NCBI RefSeq assembly: GCF_024436375.1
Contig: NZ_JAFMZM010000003.1
Coordinates: 81,627 to 145,626 of the forward strand
Length of the DNA: 64,000 nt
Reading direction: 5' to 3'
Origin: Nocardioides astragali
Lineage (GTDB): Bacteria > Actinomycetota > Actinomycetes > Propionibacteriales > Nocardioidaceae
The stretch's first letter is position 1, and every line of letters starts with the position of its first letter. A program made the position numbers and the translations under genes. This document shows, piece by piece, positions 25,551 through 34,337 of the stretch. The notes below the pieces were generated by a model. That model worked only from the letters and a program-made list of their open reading frames with translations. It ran no database searches and was not told the DNA's origin.

Positions 25551-28136
25551 TCAGTCGCGGTACGACCCGAGGTGCCGCAGCGTCAGCTTGTCGAGCCGGG
25601 CGGAGCCGCCCTCGGCGAAGAGCTCGACTCCGTCGCTGTCCGGGTCCGGGAAGATCAAGTCCGTGATGACGGCCTCGCCGGCACCTCCGAACACCTCGAC
25701 CGAGGACCAGTCGAGCAGGATCTTGATCCGGACCTTCCCGTCACGAGCCTTCAGCGGCGCCCGGTGGATTCCGGCGAAGCCGCCGCTGAAGTCGTCGACT
25801 CCCGACCGGGTCCGATCGACGTAGAGTTCCTCGGTCAGGGCGTCGTAGCCGATCACGGTCTCCTGGCCGGGCCCGGTGGCGACCTTGAGGCCGAACCGCT
25901 CCGCCGCAGCGATGGAGAAGGTGGCATCGATCTCCAGTGCCTTCCCGTTGCCCCGCCCTCCGGCGAGCACCGCGGAGCCCTCGGGGATCGTGCGCTTGTT
26001 GACCGTGAGGGCGTCCCCCTGACGGAGGGACCGGAGCGAGGTGACCGGCTCCTGGGTGAGCCGCACCTCGCCGTCGATGGTCTTCAGTGCCAGCTCGCGC
26101 GGGGCCGTCATCGCTCCGCGCCACGGGGAGGTCGGCGTGCTCCCGGTGTACTGCCAGTTGTTCATCCAGCCGATGGTGAACCGCTCGCCCGTGGGCACGT
26201 TGTCCCAGGTGATCCCGGCGTAGTTGTCCTTGCCGAAGTCGACCCAGTCGGCGCGCTCGGCCACCGACAGCGCCGGCTCGTCGGAGAAGCTGAACTGGTC
26301 GGCCAGGAGATGCCCCCAGCCGCCGCTGTTGGCGTCGATGAGCCTCACCTGTGCCTGCTGGCCCTGGTAGCGGCGGAGGTCGAAGGAGGCCCAGTCCAGT
26401 CGCTCGCTGGCGGGACCCGTCTCGCTCTGCACGATCTCGCCGTCCACCACGAGGTTCACCGTCGTCTCGACCGACGCGGGTTGCGCCGGTGCGTCCGAGA
26501 GCATGACCGAGTCGAGGTTGAGGTGTCCCCAGCCGCCGGTGTTCTGGTCGACGACCTCGAGCCGCGCGGTGCGCCCGCGCAGCTCGGAGACGTCCCAGGC
26601 CGACCAGGTCAGCCGCTCCGCGTCCTTGCCGGTCGCGGTGCGGACCACCTCTCCGTCCACGAGCAGGTTCACCGCGGTGGGGTCGGCCTCCGACATGGGG
26701 TGGCGACCGCCGCCGATGAGGAAGTTGACGTAGTCGGCAGTGATCTCGAACTCGGGTGAGGTCAAGGTGCCGACCGACCGGTCGTGGTCGAGGAAGGTGT
26801 TGACGAGCCCGTTCCCCTCGAACCCGGTGACCGGCTGCTGGTCGCCGATGGTGCCCGTCGAGGGCGCCGTGCCGAAGGCGTCGCCCGTGGTCGTCCAGCC
26901 CTCCCCGTAGCTCCCGCCCTCGAAGTCAGCGAGCATCGTGGCTGCGACCGGGGCCGGCGGGTCGAGGACCTCGCCCGGGTTGCGCGAGTGATTGCCTCCA
27001 CCGACGAGGAAGTTGAGGAAGTCGGCCTGCACGGTGAACTCCGGGGAGGTCAGGGTGCCGGTGCTGCCGTCGAAGCCGTGGAAGCTGTTGGCCAGCCGGT
27101 CTCCCTGGTAGTTGCTCACGCCGCCCTGGTCGGTGCCCACGGCCGCGCCGGGGGCAGGCCCGGGCCCGAAGGCCGTACCCGTCGCCGTCCAGTCGCCGAA
27201 GGACTCGCTCTCGAAGTCCTCGAGGACCGACAGCTCAGCAGGAGGCTCGTAGGAGCCGTCGTCGTCCGGCGTGAACGTCGTGCCGTCGAACTGCCCGACG
27301 AAGTACTGCGTGCCGGAGCCGCCGTAGAGGTGACCGGGATTGAGGCTGACGAGGAGCACCCACTTCCGCTTCCCGCTCCCGTCGACGGGCAGCTGAAACA
27401 GGTCGGGGCACTCCCACACGCCCGCGACGGCGCCCTGGGGTCCGAAGTCGCTCAGGTGCTCCCAGGACTTGAGGTCCCGGGAGGAGTAGAACGCGACCCT
27501 GCGCTCGGTGGCCTTCACGACCGTCATCAGCCAGCGCTGCGTCGGCGCATGCCACTGCACCTTCGGGTCACGGAACTCGCTGTTGTCGATGTCGAGGACC
27601 GGGTTGCCGTCGTACTTCGTCCAGGTCCGCCCGCGGTCGAGGCTGTAGGCCAGCGACTGGTTCTGGTCTGCCGGCCCGGCCTTCGGGTGGCTCGTGTAGA
27701 CCGCCACCATCGGCGGGTTGGCCAAGGTGCCGAACCCGGTCGTGTTCTGGTGGTCCACGACCACCGAGCCCGAGAAGATCATCTCGTCGTCGTCGTGGGA
27801 GATGGCCAGGGGCAGCTCGTTCCAGTGCACCAGGTCCGTGCTCACGGCGTGCCCCCAGGACATGTCGCCCCAGGAGCTGCCGTTGGGGTTGTGCTGGAAG
27901 AAGAGGTGGTACTCGCCCTTGTGGTGGACGAGACCATTGGGGTCGTTCATCCAGTGCCTGGCCGGGGTGAAGTGGAACTGCGGGCGATAGGGCTCCGCGA
28001 AGGTCGGCGCTCCGGCACTCGAGGCGGACCCAGGAGAGCCGGAGGAGCCGGCGGATGCCGGGATGGCGTACGCCGACAGGGCGGTGCCGGCTGCCAACGC
28101 GCCGGCTGCCAGCGTGACGGGGAGATGACGTTTCAT
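25551..28136 (-). CDS. Secreted GH32 fructan hydrolase (levanase/inulinase type) with nested insert domains
   Basis: An 861-residue exo-fructanase-type enzyme cleaving beta-fructosyl links outside the cell. Signal peptide about 1-29. GH32 triad: Asp65 in WMNDPNG (nucleophile), Asp190 in FRDPK, Glu242 in WECPD (acid/base). The propeller is interrupted after GTQYFVGQFDGTTF by about 318 residues (302-619) and resumes at WVDFGKDNYAGITW; the C-terminal GH32 sandwich follows (about 690-861). The cytoplasmic paralogue at 32854-34308 lacks this insert. ATG at 28136 has GGAGGAA upstream; the frame stays open further upstream but without a signal-like start. Divergent from a LacI gene with several operator-like sites between. 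Levan versus inulin preference cannot be told. Confidence 0.92.
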   Translation of the reverse strand: MKRHLPVTLAAGALAAGTALSAYAIPASAGSSGSPGSASSAGAPTFAEPYRPQFHFTPARHWMNDPNGLVHHKGEYHLFFQHNPNGSSWGDMSWGHAVSTDLVHWNELPLAISHDDDEMIFSGSVVVDHQNTTGFGTLANPPMVAVYTSHPKAGPADQNQSLAYSLDRGRTWTKYDGNPVLDIDNSEFRDPKVQWHAPTQRWLMTVVKATERRVAFYSSRDLKSWEHLSDFGPQGAVAGVWECPDLFQLPVDGSGKRKWVLLVSLNPGHLYGGSGTQYFVGQFDGTTFTPDDDGSYEPPAELSVLEDFESESFGDWTATGTAFGPGPAPGAAVGTDQGGVSNYQGDRLANSFHGFDGSTGTLTSPEFTVQADFLNFLVGGGNHSRNPGEVLDPPAPVAATMLADFEGGSYGEGWTTTGDAFGTAPSTGTIGDQQPVTGFEGNGLVNTFLDHDRSVGTLTSPEFEITADYVNFLIGGGRHPMSEADPTAVNLLVDGEVVRTATGKDAERLTWSAWDVSELRGRTARLEVVDQNTGGWGHLNLDSVMLSDAPAQPASVETTVNLVVDGEIVQSETGPASERLDWASFDLRRYQGQQAQVRLIDANSGGWGHLLADQFSFSDEPALSVAERADWVDFGKDNYAGITWDNVPTGERFTIGWMNNWQYTGSTPTSPWRGAMTAPRELALKTIDGEVRLTQEPVTSLRSLRQGDALTVNKRTIPEGSAVLAGGRGNGKALEIDATFSIAAAERFGLKVATGPGQETVIGYDALTEELYVDRTRSGVDDFSGGFAGIHRAPLKARDGKVRIKILLDWSSVEVFGGAGEAVITDLIFPDPDSDGVELFAEGGSARLDKLTLRHLGSYRD
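26280..27233 (-). other. Domain-within-domain insertion inside the GH32 propeller
   Basis: The insert encodes two copies of one module. The outer copy's first half (FESESFGDW to NFLVGGGNH, residues 308-383) is split from its second half (VNLVVDGEIVQSETG to SGGWGHLLAD, about 560-613) by a complete inner copy (residues 399-550, bases 26487-26942). The inner copy carries both halves in order: DFEGGSYGEGW, NFLIGGGRHP, VNLLVDGEVVRTATG, TGGWGHLNLD. The split point is the GGG(N/R)H loop. Confidence 0.85.
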
Positions 28137-28200
28137 GATTCCTCCAGGGCGCGGGGGACGCCGGGGTGGGGGTGGGAGTCGACCTGCCGCAGCGAGGCTC

Positions 28201-28212
28201 GACAACGTTGTC
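28201..28212. promoter_or_regulatory. Perfect palindrome GACAACGTTGTC
   Basis: A 12-bp perfect palindrome with a central CG, 65 bp upstream of the GH32 start. Form and position fit a LacI-family operator, but the half-site differs from the CCAAAACG type next to it. On the minus strand it overlaps TTGACA, a possible -35 for GH32. Confidence 0.5.
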
Positions 28213-28250
28213 AAGCACTTCCTAGAGGTGACGCACGTCACGCGTCAACC

Positions 28251-28264
28251 GCCAAACGCTTGCC
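28251..28264. promoter_or_regulatory. Fructan LacI operator candidate 1, GCCAAACGCTTGCC
   Basis: Imperfect palindrome with a central CG and CCAAA/TTG arms, matching the sites at 28300-28317 and 28368-28385. It lies between the divergent GH32 and LacI genes. Confidence 0.55.
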
Positions 28265-28299
28265 AAAATGTTCGGCGCGCTGGAGGCCGGACGGGGCGA

Positions 28300-28317
28300 T
28301 GAAAAAACGATTGGGCG
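28300..28317. promoter_or_regulatory. Fructan LacI operator candidate 2, TGAAAAAACGATTGGGCG
   Basis: Shares the right arm AACGATTGGGC exactly with the site at 28368-28385; its left arm is degenerate. Confidence 0.5.
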
Positions 28318-28367
28318 AATGTCTTGACAGAAGTGACCCCAGTCACACACACTCGATCCCGTTAGAT

Positions 28368-28385
28368 TGCCAAAACGATTGGGCA
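28368..28385. promoter_or_regulatory. Fructan LacI operator candidate 3, TGCCAAAACGATTGGGCA
   Basis: An 18-bp near-palindrome (seven of nine pairs symmetrical) ending four bases before the LacI ATG, so binding would block the regulator's own expression. It is the best match to the consensus of the three sites. Confidence 0.65.
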
Positions 28386-28389
28386 CACA

Positions 28390-29424
28390 ATGGCGAAGCG
28401 GAGTTCGATCAAGGACGTGGCGTCCCGCGCCGGCGTCTCCGTGACCACGGTGTCGCACGTCCTCAACGACGTCCCGGGCAAGCGCATCAGCGACGACACC
28501 CGGTCCCGCGTCCGCCAGGCCGCCGATGAGCTGAGCTATCGGCCCAACAGCATGGCGCGCAGCCTGCGGCTCCAGCGCTCCCACATCCTGGCGATGGTCA
28601 GCGACCAGATCGCCACCACTCCCCACGCCGGACAGATCATCCTCGGGGCGCAGGAGGCCGCGTCCAAGCGCGGCTGGCTGCTGATGCTCGTCAACAGCGG
28701 GGGCGACCGCGAGACCGAGCGCGCGGAGATCCTGGCGCTCCAGCAGCGGCAGGTCGACGGGTTCCTCTACGCCACGATGTACCACCAGGTCGTCGACGTC
28801 CCGGCCGAGCTCGGCGACTCCGCCGTCACGCTGCTCGACGCCCGGTGCGACGACCGCCGCATCCCCTCCGTCGCACCCGACGAGGTCCAGGGTGGGCAGG
28901 TCGCCACCCAGCTGCTCCTCGACCAGGGCCACCGGCGCATCGGACTGATCAACAACGCCGACGACATCCCGGCGACCGAGGGCCGCCTCACCGGCTACCT
29001 CAGTGCGCTCCGCGAGGCAGGCATCGAGCCCGACGACGACCTCGTCGAGCGCGGGCGCAGCGAGGCGTCGGGCGGGTACGCCGCCGGACTCGCCCTGCTC
29101 GACCGCGATCCCCGCCCCACGGCGATCTTCTGCTTCAACGACCGCATGGCGATGGGCCTCTACCAGGCCGCCGCCGAGCGTGGCCTCCGGATCCCGGAGG
29201 ACCTGTCCGTCGTCGGCTTCGACAACCAGGAGCTGATCGCCGACGGACTGCGCCCAGGGCTCACGACCGTGGCCCTGCCGCACTACGAGATGGGAGCTTG
29301 GGCGGTGGAGACCCTCATCCGCCGCCTCGAGGATCCCGACACCCCGTCGGAGCAGGTCCTGCTCCGATGTCCCGTCGTCGAACGGGGCTCGGTCAGCCCG
29401 CCCGCAGCGAGCCCCGGCGCTTGA
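28390..29424 (+). CDS. LacI-family regulator of the fructan locus
   Basis: A 344-residue LacI/GalR repressor. The HTH is at residues 5-30 (IKDVASRAGVSVTTVSHVLN) and a periplasmic-binding-like sugar domain follows (about 60-340), with the family CFNDRMAMGL and VVGFDNQEL motifs. It stands between the divergent secreted GH32 and the downstream importer plus cytoplasmic GH32, so the likely effector is fructose, sucrose or a short fructo-oligosaccharide. Its ATG follows an operator-like palindrome by four bases and has no Shine-Dalgarno, so translation may be weak and autoregulated. Confidence 0.9.
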   Translation: MAKRSSIKDVASRAGVSVTTVSHVLNDVPGKRISDDTRSRVRQAADELSYRPNSMARSLRLQRSHILAMVSDQIATTPHAGQIILGAQEAASKRGWLLMLVNSGGDRETERAEILALQQRQVDGFLYATMYHQVVDVPAELGDSAVTLLDARCDDRRIPSVAPDEVQGGQVATQLLLDQGHRRIGLINNADDIPATEGRLTGYLSALREAGIEPDDDLVERGRSEASGGYAAGLALLDRDPRPTAIFCFNDRMAMGLYQAAAERGLRIPEDLSVVGFDNQELIADGLRPGLTTVALPHYEMGAWAVETLIRRLEDPDTPSEQVLLRCPVVERGSVSPPAASPGA

Positions 29425-29531
29425 ACGGCGTACTCCGCTCGACAGCTCCACAGCCAGCACTTCCAGCCCGGTAGCCCCCGGGCCGGGCCGTTGCGCCCGC
29501 AACCGCCCGAATCATCCTGAGAGGAACACCC

Positions 29532-30842
29532 ATGTCCCACCGACCCACGTCCCGGTCCCGCCGCGTCGCCATGACCACGGCGCTGGCCGCCGGGCTCGCC
29601 CTCACGGCCTGCTCCGCCGAGAGCGACGGCAGTGGCGCCACCACGAAGGACGGTGTCACGACCCTCAGCCTCTGGACCCACAACGGCGGCAACGAGGCGG
29701 AGCTCGCCATCAACGAGCGCGTGGTCGAGGAGTTCAACGCCAGCCACGACGACATCAAGGTCGAGATCGAGTCGTTCCCCCAGGACGCCTACAACGACGC
29801 CGTCACCGCGGCCGCCGCGGCCGACAAGCTGCCCTGCGTCCTCGACATCGACGCGCCCAACGTGCCCAACTGGGCGTGGGCGGGCTACCTCGAGCCCCTC
29901 GGCCTCTCCGACGACCTCTTCGACGGTCAGCTGGAGAGCACCCTCGGCGTCGTCGACGACGAGATCTACTCCTTCGGCCACTACGACGTGGCCCTCAACC
30001 TGGTCACCCGGCGCTCGACCCTCGAGAAGTACGACATCCGGGTGCCCGACATGGACCAGCCCTGGACGGCCCAGGAGTTCGACGAGGCGCTGGCCAAGAT
30101 CAAGGCGGGCGGCGAGTTCACCTATCCCTTCGACCTCGGCACCGCCGGGGGTGGCGAGTGGATCCCCTACGCCTACTCCCCCATCCTGCAGAGCTTCGGC
30201 GGCGACCTCATCGACCGCGACTCCTACACCACGGCCGAGGGCGTCCTCAACGGTCCGGAGGCCCTGGAGTGGGCCAACTGGAACACCGACCTCGTCGAGA
30301 AGGGGTACGTCGCCAGGAAGTCCGGCGCCGACTCCACGCTCGACTTCGTCAACGGGAAGACCGCGATCGTGTGGTCGGGCAGCTGGGCCGCCGTGCCCGT
30401 CAAGGAGAAGTACGGCGACGACGCCCTCTTCCTCCCCCCGGTGGACTTCGGCAACGGCCCGAAGATCGGCGGCGGGTCGTGGCAGTGGGGCCTGAGCTCG
30501 GACTGCCCGGCGGTCGAGGCCGCGCGCGAGTACCTCGAGTTCTCCGCCAAGACGGAGTACTACGTCGACTACGCCACGGAGCTCAGCCTCATCCCCGCCA
30601 CGGAGGAAGCCGCCGCGCAGGTCCCCGACTTCGCACCCGGCGGCACGTTCCGTGACTTCTACGACTACGCCACCGAGTACGCCGTCCTCCGACCCGTGAC
30701 GCCGGCCTACCCGTTCATCTCCTCGACCTTCCAGAAAGCCTACGCCGACATCCTGTCCGGCGGCGACCCGCAGGAGGTCCTTGACAAGGCGGTCAGCGAC
30801 ATCGACGCCAACATCCAGCAGAACGGCGACTACGAGTTCTGA
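29532..30842 (+). CDS. ABC sugar-binding lipoprotein, CUT1 type (fructo-oligosaccharide importer)
   Basis: A 436-residue extracellular solute-binding protein of family 1. The signal peptide ends in lipobox LTAC (Cys27), so it should be lipid-anchored outside the membrane. The chain has the ABC sugar-binder start (TLSLWTHNGGNEAE) and aromatic residues of a typical oligosaccharide site. It lies 107 bp after the LacI gene and is followed by two permeases and a cytoplasmic GH32, so short fructans or sucrose are the expected ligand. GAGAGGA precedes the ATG. The gap upstream holds no obvious copy of the fructan operator. Confidence 0.9.
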   Translation: MSHRPTSRSRRVAMTTALAAGLALTACSAESDGSGATTKDGVTTLSLWTHNGGNEAELAINERVVEEFNASHDDIKVEIESFPQDAYNDAVTAAAAADKLPCVLDIDAPNVPNWAWAGYLEPLGLSDDLFDGQLESTLGVVDDEIYSFGHYDVALNLVTRRSTLEKYDIRVPDMDQPWTAQEFDEALAKIKAGGEFTYPFDLGTAGGGEWIPYAYSPILQSFGGDLIDRDSYTTAEGVLNGPEALEWANWNTDLVEKGYVARKSGADSTLDFVNGKTAIVWSGSWAAVPVKEKYGDDALFLPPVDFGNGPKIGGGSWQWGLSSDCPAVEAAREYLEFSAKTEYYVDYATELSLIPATEEAAAQVPDFAPGGTFRDFYDYATEYAVLRPVTPAYPFISSTFQKAYADILSGGDPQEVLDKAVSDIDANIQQNGDYEF

Positions 30843-30853
30843 CCACCTTCCGT

Positions 30854-30876
30854 GTGCCGGCCACCTCGGCCGGCAC
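30854..30876 (+). other. Intercistronic hairpin between binding protein and permease genes
   Basis: GTGCCGGCC-ACCTC-GGCCGGCAC, a perfect 9-bp stem starting 11 bp after the binding-protein stop. In many ABC operons such a stem-loop protects the upstream mRNA and keeps binding protein in excess over permease; that role is inferred. Confidence 0.65.
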
Positions 30877-30895
30877 CCGGGCAAGGGAGCGACCC

Positions 30896-31900
30896 ATGCC
30901 TGACATCAAGCCCGACACCATGACCGAGACCGGCCGAGCGCCGGGCGTCACCTCTGCACCACGAGGCGCCGACCACGCGAACGCGCGCCCCGGCGTCGCG
31001 AAAGCACCACGTCAGCGGCGTCATCGTGGCCACACGGGCGAGGCCCTGCTGGCCCTGGCGATGACCACCCCTGCCGTCGTGCTCCTGCTCGTCTTCTTCG
31101 TCGTCCCGGTGGCGCTGATGTTCGGCCTCGCCTTCACCAACGCGCGGCTGATCTCGCCGCGACCGGCGGAGTTCACCGGCACCGAGAACTTCACCATGCT
31201 CTTCGGCGACTCGCTGTTCTGGGCCTCGTTGCGCAACACGGCCTACTTCGCCGTCGTCGTCGTCCCGGTCCAGGCGGGCCTGGCCCTGGTGCTCGCCATG
31301 CTGGTCAACGCGAAGGTCCGGGGCCGCAACTTCTTCCGGACGGTCTACTTCATCCCGGTCGTCACCTCGATGGTCGTGGTGTCGCTGCTCTGGCGCTTCA
31401 TCTACGAGCCGGACGGGTTGCTCAACCAGCTGATCAGCACGGTGTCCTTCGGGGCCTGGGAAGGCACCGACTGGCTCAACAACCCCAGCACCGCGATGCC
31501 GGCCATCATGATCATGTCGATCTGGCAGGCGGTCGGCTTCCACATGGTGATCTGGCTCGCCGGCCTCCAGACCATCCCGGGCGACCTCTACGAGGCCGCC
31601 GCGCTGGACGGCGCCTCGGGCTGGAGGCTCTTCCGCAACGTGACCTGGCCGAGCCTCCTGCAGACGCGGACCTTCGTCCTGATCACCATCACCATCGCGG
31701 CGTTCAGTCTCTTCACGCAGATCAGCGTGATGACCCAGGGCGGACCCCTCGACAGCACCACCACGGTGGTCTTCATGGCGGTGCGCACCGGCTACGAGCA
31801 GCACGCCACCGGGTATGCCGCAGCGGTCTCGCTCGTCTTCTTCGTCATCGTGCTGACCATCTCCCTGGTGCAGCGCTTCCTCACCCGAGAGAGGGCCTGA
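30896..31900 (+). CDS. ABC sugar permease, CUT1 type (MalF-like)
   Basis: A 334-residue inner-membrane permease. After a charged 40-residue N-terminal tail there are six hydrophobic segments and the conserved EAA loop YEAAALDGASGWRLFRNVTW that docks the ATPase. The ATG at 30896 has GGGAG eight bases upstream; the frame is open earlier but that part overlaps the intercistronic hairpin. It pairs with the next gene to form the heterodimeric channel. No ATPase gene is in this locus, so energy would come from a shared MsiK/MsmK-type ATPase elsewhere in the genome. Confidence 0.9.
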   Translation: MPDIKPDTMTETGRAPGVTSAPRGADHANARPGVAKAPRQRRHRGHTGEALLALAMTTPAVVLLLVFFVVPVALMFGLAFTNARLISPRPAEFTGTENFTMLFGDSLFWASLRNTAYFAVVVVPVQAGLALVLAMLVNAKVRGRNFFRTVYFIPVVTSMVVVSLLWRFIYEPDGLLNQLISTVSFGAWEGTDWLNNPSTAMPAIMIMSIWQAVGFHMVIWLAGLQTIPGDLYEAAALDGASGWRLFRNVTWPSLLQTRTFVLITITIAAFSLFTQISVMTQGGPLDSTTTVVFMAVRTGYEQHATGYAAAVSLVFFVIVLTISLVQRFLTRERA

Positions 31901-31903
31901 CCC

Positions 31904-32797
31904 ATGGCCGTCATGACCCCGACCACCCTGCCCCTCGGGCGGACGCTGTCCCTGCAGGCCGTGCGCGTCCTGCTGCTGCTGGTCTTCGCCTTCCCGATCG
32001 TGTTCATGTTCGTGTCGTCCTTCAAGCCGGACGCCCAGATCTTCGCCGACCTCACCTCCTGGCGCGCCTTCGTTCCGGTGGGCGACATCTCCCTCGACAA
32101 CTACCGTGGCGTCTTCGACCGGGTCCCGGCCGGCCGGATGCTGATGAACTCGATCGGCGTCTCGACGATCACGGTGGTCCTCGGCATCTTCGTGAACTCC
32201 CTCGCGGCCTTCGCGCTCTCCCGGATGCGGTGGCGCGGACAACGGGTGATCCTGACCGGCATCATCGCCACCCTGATCGTGCCGTTCGAGACCTTCGCGC
32301 TGCCGCTGGTGTGGTGGATCAACAAGCTGCCGTGGTTGGAGATGCAGGGGTTCCGGCTGGTGCTGACCGAGGGCTGGCTCGACACCTACCAGGTGCAGGT
32401 GCTGCCCTTCGTCGCCAATGCCTTCTCGATCTTCCTCTTCTACCAGTACTTCTCGAGCATCCCGAGGGAGCTCGACGAGGCGGCCCGTGTCGACGGCGCG
32501 AGCTGGTTCGGGATCTACCGGCGGATCGTGATGCCGCTGTCCGGTCCGGCCGTCGCCACGGTGGCGATCCTGACTTTCCTGCCGGCGTGGAACTCCTACC
32601 TCTGGCCCCTCATGGTGGTGCAGAGCGAGGAGTACCGGCCGGTCATGGTGGGCATCCAGTACTTCTTCCAGCTCAACGTGGCGTGGGGCCAGGTGATGGC
32701 CTACGCCTCGATGATCACGGTCCCCGTCCTCGCCCTGTTCCTCGCCTTCCAGCGCGCCTTCATCGGCAGCATCGCGTCTGCCGGGGTCAAGGGCTGA
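31904..32797 (+). CDS. ABC sugar permease, CUT1 type (MalG-like)
   Basis: A 297-residue permease with six hydrophobic segments and the EAA loop DEAARVDGASWFGIYRRIVM. The ending IGSIASAGVKG is typical of MalG-type subunits. It starts three bases after the upstream permease stop and forms the second half of the importer channel. The downstream GH32 begins 56 bp later on the same transcript. Confidence 0.9.
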   Translation: MAVMTPTTLPLGRTLSLQAVRVLLLLVFAFPIVFMFVSSFKPDAQIFADLTSWRAFVPVGDISLDNYRGVFDRVPAGRMLMNSIGVSTITVVLGIFVNSLAAFALSRMRWRGQRVILTGIIATLIVPFETFALPLVWWINKLPWLEMQGFRLVLTEGWLDTYQVQVLPFVANAFSIFLFYQYFSSIPRELDEAARVDGASWFGIYRRIVMPLSGPAVATVAILTFLPAWNSYLWPLMVVQSEEYRPVMVGIQYFFQLNVAWGQVMAYASMITVPVLALFLAFQRAFIGSIASAGVKG

Positions 32798-32853
32798 ACC
32801 CCGCGCCACCGTCCTTCACGTCCCGTCCCGACCAGACCCGCCAGGAGATCTTC

Positions 32854-34308
32854 TTGTCCGGCGAGCCCATGCGGCCCACCTTCCACTTCACGCCCGCCCG
32901 CAACTGGATGAACGACCCCAACGGGCTCGTCTGGTACGACGGCGAGTACCACCTGTTCTTCCAGTACAACCCGCTGGGCAGCGCCTGGGGCAACATGTCC
33001 TGGGGGCACGCCGTCAGCCGCGACCTCACCACGTGGGAGGAGCTCCCGGTCGCACTCGAGCACACGCCCACCGAGGCCGTCTTCTCAGGCAGCGTGGTGG
33101 TCGACCGGGCCAACACGTCCGGCCTCGGCAGCGACGGCACTCCGGCGATGGTGGCCGTCTACACCAGCCACGACCTGATCACCGGACACCAGGGGCAGTC
33201 GGTCGCGTGGAGCACCGACAAGGGCCGGACCTGGACCCGCCACCCGAAGAACCCGGTGCTCGAGATCGGCTCCACCGACTTCAGGGACCCGAAGGTGTCG
33301 TGGTACGCCGAGGGTGGCTACTGGGTGATGGCAGTCGCGCTCTCGACCGAGCGCGTCGTACGCCTCTACCGCTCCGACGACCTGGTCGCCTGGACGCACC
33401 TGAGCGACTTCGGGCCGGCCGGGTCCGTCGAGGGCATCTGGGAGTGCCCGGACCTCTTCCCGCTCGCGGTCGACGGCGACCCCACCCACACGCGCTGGAT
33501 GCTGGTCGTGAGCGTCCAGGTCGGCGGGCCGGCCGGGGGATCGGGCACGCAGTACTTCGTCGGCGACTTCGACGGCACCACCTTCACCGCCGATCCGGTC
33601 CCCGGCGCCGATCCGGGCGGGGCGTCGTGGGTCGACTTCGGCGCCGACTACTACGCGGCGGTCTCCTTCAACGACGAGCCCCACGGCCGGCGGCTCGTGC
33701 TCGCCTGGATGAGCAACTGGGACTACGGCCGGGAGGTGCCCACGCGCCCCTACCGCGGCGCGATGTCGGCGGCGCGCTCGTACGAGCTGCGCACCCGTCG
33801 CGACCAGCTCGTCCTGGCGCAGGCGCCGGTGGTCGAGGGCCTTGCGGCGCAGGCCCAGCGGAATACGTCGACGGAAGTGGTCGACGGAGTGCATGCGTTG
33901 CCGGACAGCTGGCGCGGCAGCAGCGCCGTGCTCACGGTCGAGCTGGACCCCGGCACGGCCTCGCGATGCGGGCTCCACGTGCGCGTGGGCGACGGCGAAC
34001 GCACCGTGGTCGGCTACGACACCGCCGAGCGCACGCTGTACGTCGATCGGACCCTCTCCGGCGACACCGGCTTCCACCCCGACTTCCGCGCCGTCCACAG
34101 CGCTCCTCTCGACCTCGACGAGGGAGACCGCCTGGCGCTGGAGATCCACATCGACACGACCTCGGTCGAGGTCTACGCCGACGGCGGGCGCGTCGTGATC
34201 ACCGACCTGGTGTTCCCCTCCCCCACCAGCGACCGGATCGCTGTCTTCGCCGAGGGTGGCGCCGCCCACCTGCACAGCCTGACCAGGACTCCCGTCACCC
34301 GCGGGTGA
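32854..34308 (+). CDS. Cytoplasmic GH32 beta-fructosidase
   Basis: Hydrolyses imported sucrose or fructo-oligosaccharides to fructose. The 484-residue protein has no signal peptide and carries WMNDPNG, FRDPK and WECPD, the three GH32 acids, followed by the C-terminal beta-sandwich. The best start is TTG at 32854: AGGAG lies seven bases upstream and no ATG nearby has a good ribosome site (an ATG at 32869 would cut into the family N-terminus). It closely resembles the secreted GH32 at 25551-28136 but lacks the nested insert. Last gene of the fructan operon, converging on the GH39 gene. Confidence 0.92.
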   Translation: MSGEPMRPTFHFTPARNWMNDPNGLVWYDGEYHLFFQYNPLGSAWGNMSWGHAVSRDLTTWEELPVALEHTPTEAVFSGSVVVDRANTSGLGSDGTPAMVAVYTSHDLITGHQGQSVAWSTDKGRTWTRHPKNPVLEIGSTDFRDPKVSWYAEGGYWVMAVALSTERVVRLYRSDDLVAWTHLSDFGPAGSVEGIWECPDLFPLAVDGDPTHTRWMLVVSVQVGGPAGGSGTQYFVGDFDGTTFTADPVPGADPGGASWVDFGADYYAAVSFNDEPHGRRLVLAWMSNWDYGREVPTRPYRGAMSAARSYELRTRRDQLVLAQAPVVEGLAAQAQRNTSTEVVDGVHALPDSWRGSSAVLTVELDPGTASRCGLHVRVGDGERTVVGYDTAERTLYVDRTLSGDTGFHPDFRAVHSAPLDLDEGDRLALEIHIDTTSVEVYADGGRVVITDLVFPSPTSDRIAVFAEGGAAHLHSLTRTPVTRG

Positions 34309-34337
34309 CGACCAGGAGAGGGGCCACCGCGCCGGGC

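Noticed and set aside
28363..28368. TAGATT as -10 for the fructan LacI gene
   Set aside because: The only good -35 (TTGACA, 28324-28329) is 33 bases away, far outside normal spacing.
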